NCBI RefSeq assembly: GCF_002775205.1
Contig: NC_036461.1
Coordinates: 21,194,875 to 21,258,874, forward strand
Direction of reading: 5' to 3'
DNA from: Xiphophorus maculatus
Lineage: Eukaryota; Chordata; Actinopteri; Cyprinodontiformes; Poeciliidae
DNA: 64,000 nt
The notes beneath the pieces are model-generated. The model was not told the DNA's origin, searched no databases, and was given only the letters and a program-made list of their open reading frames with translations. This document shows, piece by piece, positions 60,260 to 64,000 of this stretch (positions are counted from its first letter, which is position 1; every line of letters begins with the position of its first letter). The translations under genes were made by a program, and so were the position numbers.

Positions 60260-63240
60260 GTAATTAGTGATGCACAGAAACAGGAAGATGATCCTTGGCT
60301 TCAAGCAGCTGTTTGATAAAATTGCATGAGTTAATGTCAAGTGGAGATTAAAATGTCCGGGTCTGGCTGTAGATTTGTTCCGTGCGTTGCTCTTTCATCG
60401 CCCGTGATTGTAAATACAAGCTTGTTGGCAGGATTATTAATAAGGTTTACAAAAAAAAAAATCTGTGTATAAATAAACAAACAGGACAGGTTATTAAAAG
60501 CTGATAAGTATGAAATCCCATGGACGGTTTTACTCTATAAACATGCTAGATTAGTGTTATAAAGGGCTAAAAAAAAGATTATGTAAGTCTTTCTATTATA
60601 AAATATGCAGGAATAATTCCCTAAATTATACCTAAGGTTCCCTGAGGTTCAAGTTCTTTTTGGGGAAAAAAAGAAGCTTTTTGCATATAATGAAATGGAA
60701 ACCAAACCTTGAGCTTTAGTGGCGCAGGAGGACTGCAATTAGCTGCAGTACAAAAGCAATCAGAAGCAATTGCAAACTTTGCAAATTGATTTTTTTTAAT
60801 AGCCTTACACTAAAAAAAACAAACAAAAAAACCCTAACCAGATGGTGAGTTGGCTCAAGACTATCAAAGGCAGCAAAGGTTAAACCATGTGAAGCCACAA
60901 GGTCAAAGGTAAAATCTGTTTTCTGCTTGGTTCATGACTGAGGCAGAGGGAAGAGCCTCCAGAATCTCCTGAAGAGAAGAAAACAAGTGACTATGCAAAC
61001 ATTCGTACTTTTTTAAATCTAGTGACAATCCATGTCTTCATCAGTGGTCTTCTGTTTGTCTGAGATTGGGTCACAGAGTAACAGGTTTCCAGGTGATTCT
61101 GGGGACGCACCATGCCAGAAGGGATATTTTATATTCCAGCAAATACTGAGACTTGGACCCTGGGTCTCCCCAAAGTAGGATGTTCCTTGAAAACCTCCAA
61201 AGAGAGGAATCCTGATCAGATGTCCAAACCTCCTTGACTCACTTTGTCTCTAAAAATGAGCCTTACTACTTTCTGTAAGAATCTAATTTCAGACACTTGA
61301 ATCCAGGATCTAGTACAATCCTGAACATGGACAGCTTGCTTGTCGCCTCATGTATAAATGGTGGCTTCACGGTAGAGTCGCTCTTGTTATGTTAGTTCTG
61401 ATTTGTTCTTTTTGTAGACTTACTCTTACCTTTTTACTTTTGGTCAATTGTTATGATGCATACCCATGGCATCTAATGTATGTATTGTTTTTACAACCCG
61501 GAGCATCATCTTAAATCTCAAATTATACCGGACGCAGGACAAAATCCCAGAGAAGTTGAAAAGGAGGCTTCATGGATGCAGAGCTGGACCAAAGAGCAGA
61601 GAGGAGGAGGAAATTCCAACCATCTCTGCAATCGATCATTGACTCCAACGCCTTCTGACATAGAGAGATTTACAGAAAAGCAGCAAAAGCAAATGAGGGG
61701 GATTATCCCATTGGCATAAACCGCTGGCATAGAATATATTTGTATTGTCTTCATCACACACTTTGTTGAAGATGAGAATATCCAAAATAGCACTTTATCA
61801 AGGTGCAGAGGAATACAAAACGCTTCACACTACAGTTGGTCGCTTACCTATTCATCCACATATTCACACGCTTCTGGTGACAAGCTACTACATTGTAGCC
61901 ACAGCTGCCTTGGGGCAGTATGTCAGAAGCAAGGCTATCATGTACCAGCGTTGCTAAGCCCTCTGATCCCTTTGACCTCACCAGGCCAGGTGGTGAAGTT
62001 TCTTGCCAGGTGACTGAAGACTCTCCCATACTCCATTCAAAGCGTAACAGTCCATGTGCAATCACATCGGCATTTGTATTCACACACACCTTTTATACAG
62101 GTGCTCACCCAAACCTATGGGTGAACAAACGGTCACAGAGATTTGTTGATCTGGAGAACCCAGCCTGTTAAATGTGACAGGTAGCCAATAAGAAAGCGCT
62201 GTGAGCATGGCGGGGAATCCCCAACAGCTGACATGGCCAACCGAGAGTCAGAGATGATATGTGGAAACAGCATTTTGTACAAGGAATGCCAACAGAAATG
62301 ATAAGGAGAGAAACTGGTACAGCAGTTGATAAAGCCGGTAACTTTTCAGCTTTTATTAACGTGACATAAATAGGATACAAAGATAAGGCTATTCTTTCAG
62401 TCAGGGCTTGACCCTTAGACTAGTTTGCTTAAAATGAGTCTACAAACTGTCGCTACTGCTTCTATATCGTCATCTGTGTTTGTTTATTCTCAATTCATGT
62501 ATGGTGTGTTGGGGGTTTTACGGGATTTTCTTCTGGGATCGAGATGTTCGTGACTAGAATCAGGTTGTGTGTGGTGTGTTGCTCCTGCCGTGTGGCTGGA
62601 CACACGAACCGACTGAACCCGTTGTACTTTTATCGTCGTGTGTGTGGTCACAGAGGTTTGGAAAAAAGCAATTCTTTAATCGTGCCGTGTGAACCAGACC
62701 TAAAACTCACAAGCTCCACTCCTGTCCTCTTGTCTCAACCCTGCCCGAATGCTCTCAGACTCTGGTTGCTATGGTAACGTTTATACCTTCAAAATAAGAT
62801 ACAGATGCACAACAAAAACAAACATTTTACTTTCATGAACATTTTAACTCACAACAACGACAAATTAATGGGAGCCCTGAGGTTGTTTCTCTGCAACAAT
62901 ACGGTCCCATCTGGGAGTGATGAGACAATGACACCCGAAGTGTTGCTTGTGCACAGCAAGCTTGGTCTCTATGTGGCGAAGAAGTTTGAAGGCTTCGTTG
63001 CCTCATATGGCTTGGAATGTGGGAACCACCTACTGGGATAAATTCATTCTCCTGTCTCTTCTCTGGGCCATTTCCCCTTCGCAAAGAAACTTTACAAAGA
63101 ATCTGATCTGTTTCTTATGCATTTTGTTGCTTGTGTCTCAATGTTGGAGCGCAAGACGTAACCGAGAGAATCCGGTAAAGGGAGTTTCAAAGTAAAAGAT
63201 CCTCCAGACTCAGATAATACATAAAGGAAATATTGAATTA
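60260..63240. other. Intergenic interval, nothing recognised
   Basis: Short open frames on both strands (for example 61480-61719 and 62544-62777) show no domain, no splice context and no codon bias. Confidence 0.4.
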
Positions 63241-63245
63241 TTTCT

Positions 63246-63325
63246 TGTGCGGCCCGGTGACAATTGGTCCACAGACTGGTATCGGTCCGCGGCCCGGGAG
63301 TTGGGGAGGACTTGCTTTAAAGCAT
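63246..63325. mobile_element. MITE-end fragment
   Basis: GTGCGGCCCGGTGACAATTG, then TCCACAGACTGG and GGTCCGCGGCCCGGGAGTTG, is a partly palindromic sequence typical of the end of a teleost non-autonomous DNA transposon. The other end is not visible. The rest of the window to 64000 shows no recognisable feature. Confidence 0.4.
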
Positions 63326-64000
63326 CCCTTGGCATCTCACACCACCCCTCCTGAAAAAGCCACGGAGTTGTAAAACTTTTCCAGCAATAGCAAAACAAAT
63401 TTGGACCAGACAAGCAAACTCCTTGAGAGTAAAGATACAGTCCACAATTCCACAGCCAGGGTGAATGCTTCTTTGGCTTTCATTGGCTATAAGCTATTTT
63501 CCTAAATAACCTGGCAAACCCATCCTTTTTTTTCTATTATAAGCTGCCCTCATATTCAGTCATCATCCACGCAAGCTGACCAGACCAAAGCTGACATTGT
63601 CACAGCCCATCTTAGTCACTCTTCCGGGCCCTTCTTCCTTTTGTCCTCTCCTTCCCACCTGCCTAAAGCTCCGTCAAAAGGTTTTCTTATTGAATTTGAA
63701 GACCGACCATTGAGAAAGCCAACTCCTGAAGACTTCCCCTCTTAATATTTTTTCTCCTGCCTCATTAGATGTCTCCCTGACTATTGTGTGGCTCATGGCG
63801 AGAGCACAGTGGAGAAAATGGGCTCAGCCCCAGTCGGTGATACAATATGAATTTTAATGCGAGATGACGACTTACTCACTTTAGCCTCTGTCAGGGCATG
63901 CAGCGTGAAAGACCTAAATGCCGCTGCTCCTATTCAAGTACATTAAGAATCATTTCTATTCCCTTTCATATGGACATTTACTAGAATTTCAAATGTTCCT

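Noticed and set aside
1-64000. CRISPR array, operons or prokaryotic mobile elements
   Set aside because: Spliced vertebrate genes and eukaryotic transposons throughout; the direct repeats seen are microsatellites or local duplications.
1-64000. Endogenous viral genes
   Set aside because: No LTR pair and no recognisable gag, pol or env motif in the translated frames.

Overview
The window is nuclear DNA from a ray-finned (teleost) fish, most likely a percomorph. It is AT-rich, has GT-AG introns, and holds many short DNA-transposon, SINE and LINE remnants. Four vertebrate protein-coding genes can be read in full. The emx paralog and the fish group are judged from remembered family sequences, not from a search.

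Layout: (1) 0.3-5 kb, minus strand: emx1, three coding exons, 233 aa. (2) 5-17.5 kb: non-coding DNA with several GC-rich islands that look like conserved regulatory elements, mixed with hAT, Tc1, LINE and MITE relics, plus one orphan exon-like segment at 15.6 kb. (3) 17.6-19.1 kb, minus strand: noto (floating head), three exons, 257 aa, with a TATA box and a 29-base G run upstream. (4) 19-39 kb: gene-free interval with further enhancer-like islands (strongest at 27.2-27.5 kb), transposon relics and a frameshifted coiled-coil retropseudogene at 30.2-31.1 kb. (5) 39.5-50.3 kb, plus strand: cdc25b, 15 coding exons, 573 aa, with an NF-Y/CHR cell-cycle promoter, a decayed copy of its last exon 1.5 kb downstream, and a pogo-like transposon in its last intron. 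(6) 55.1-59.4 kb, plus strand: ap5s1, three exons, 200 aa. (7) 59.4-64 kb: no gene recognised.

The two homeobox genes look like ancient tandem relatives: both have an N-terminal eh1-type Groucho motif and the same phase-0 intron between homeodomain positions 44 and 45. The cdc25b-ap5s1 pair matches human 20p13, while EMX1 and NOTO lie on human 2p13, so the window joins two human synteny blocks. Seven perfect CTCF-core motifs occur, where about 0.03 would be expected by chance. Those left of cdc25b point left and those around or after ap5s1 point right, which suggests a regulatory boundary between the developmental genes and the housekeeping genes. No prokaryotic feature, CRISPR array, rRNA, functional tRNA gene or recognisable viral gene was seen.
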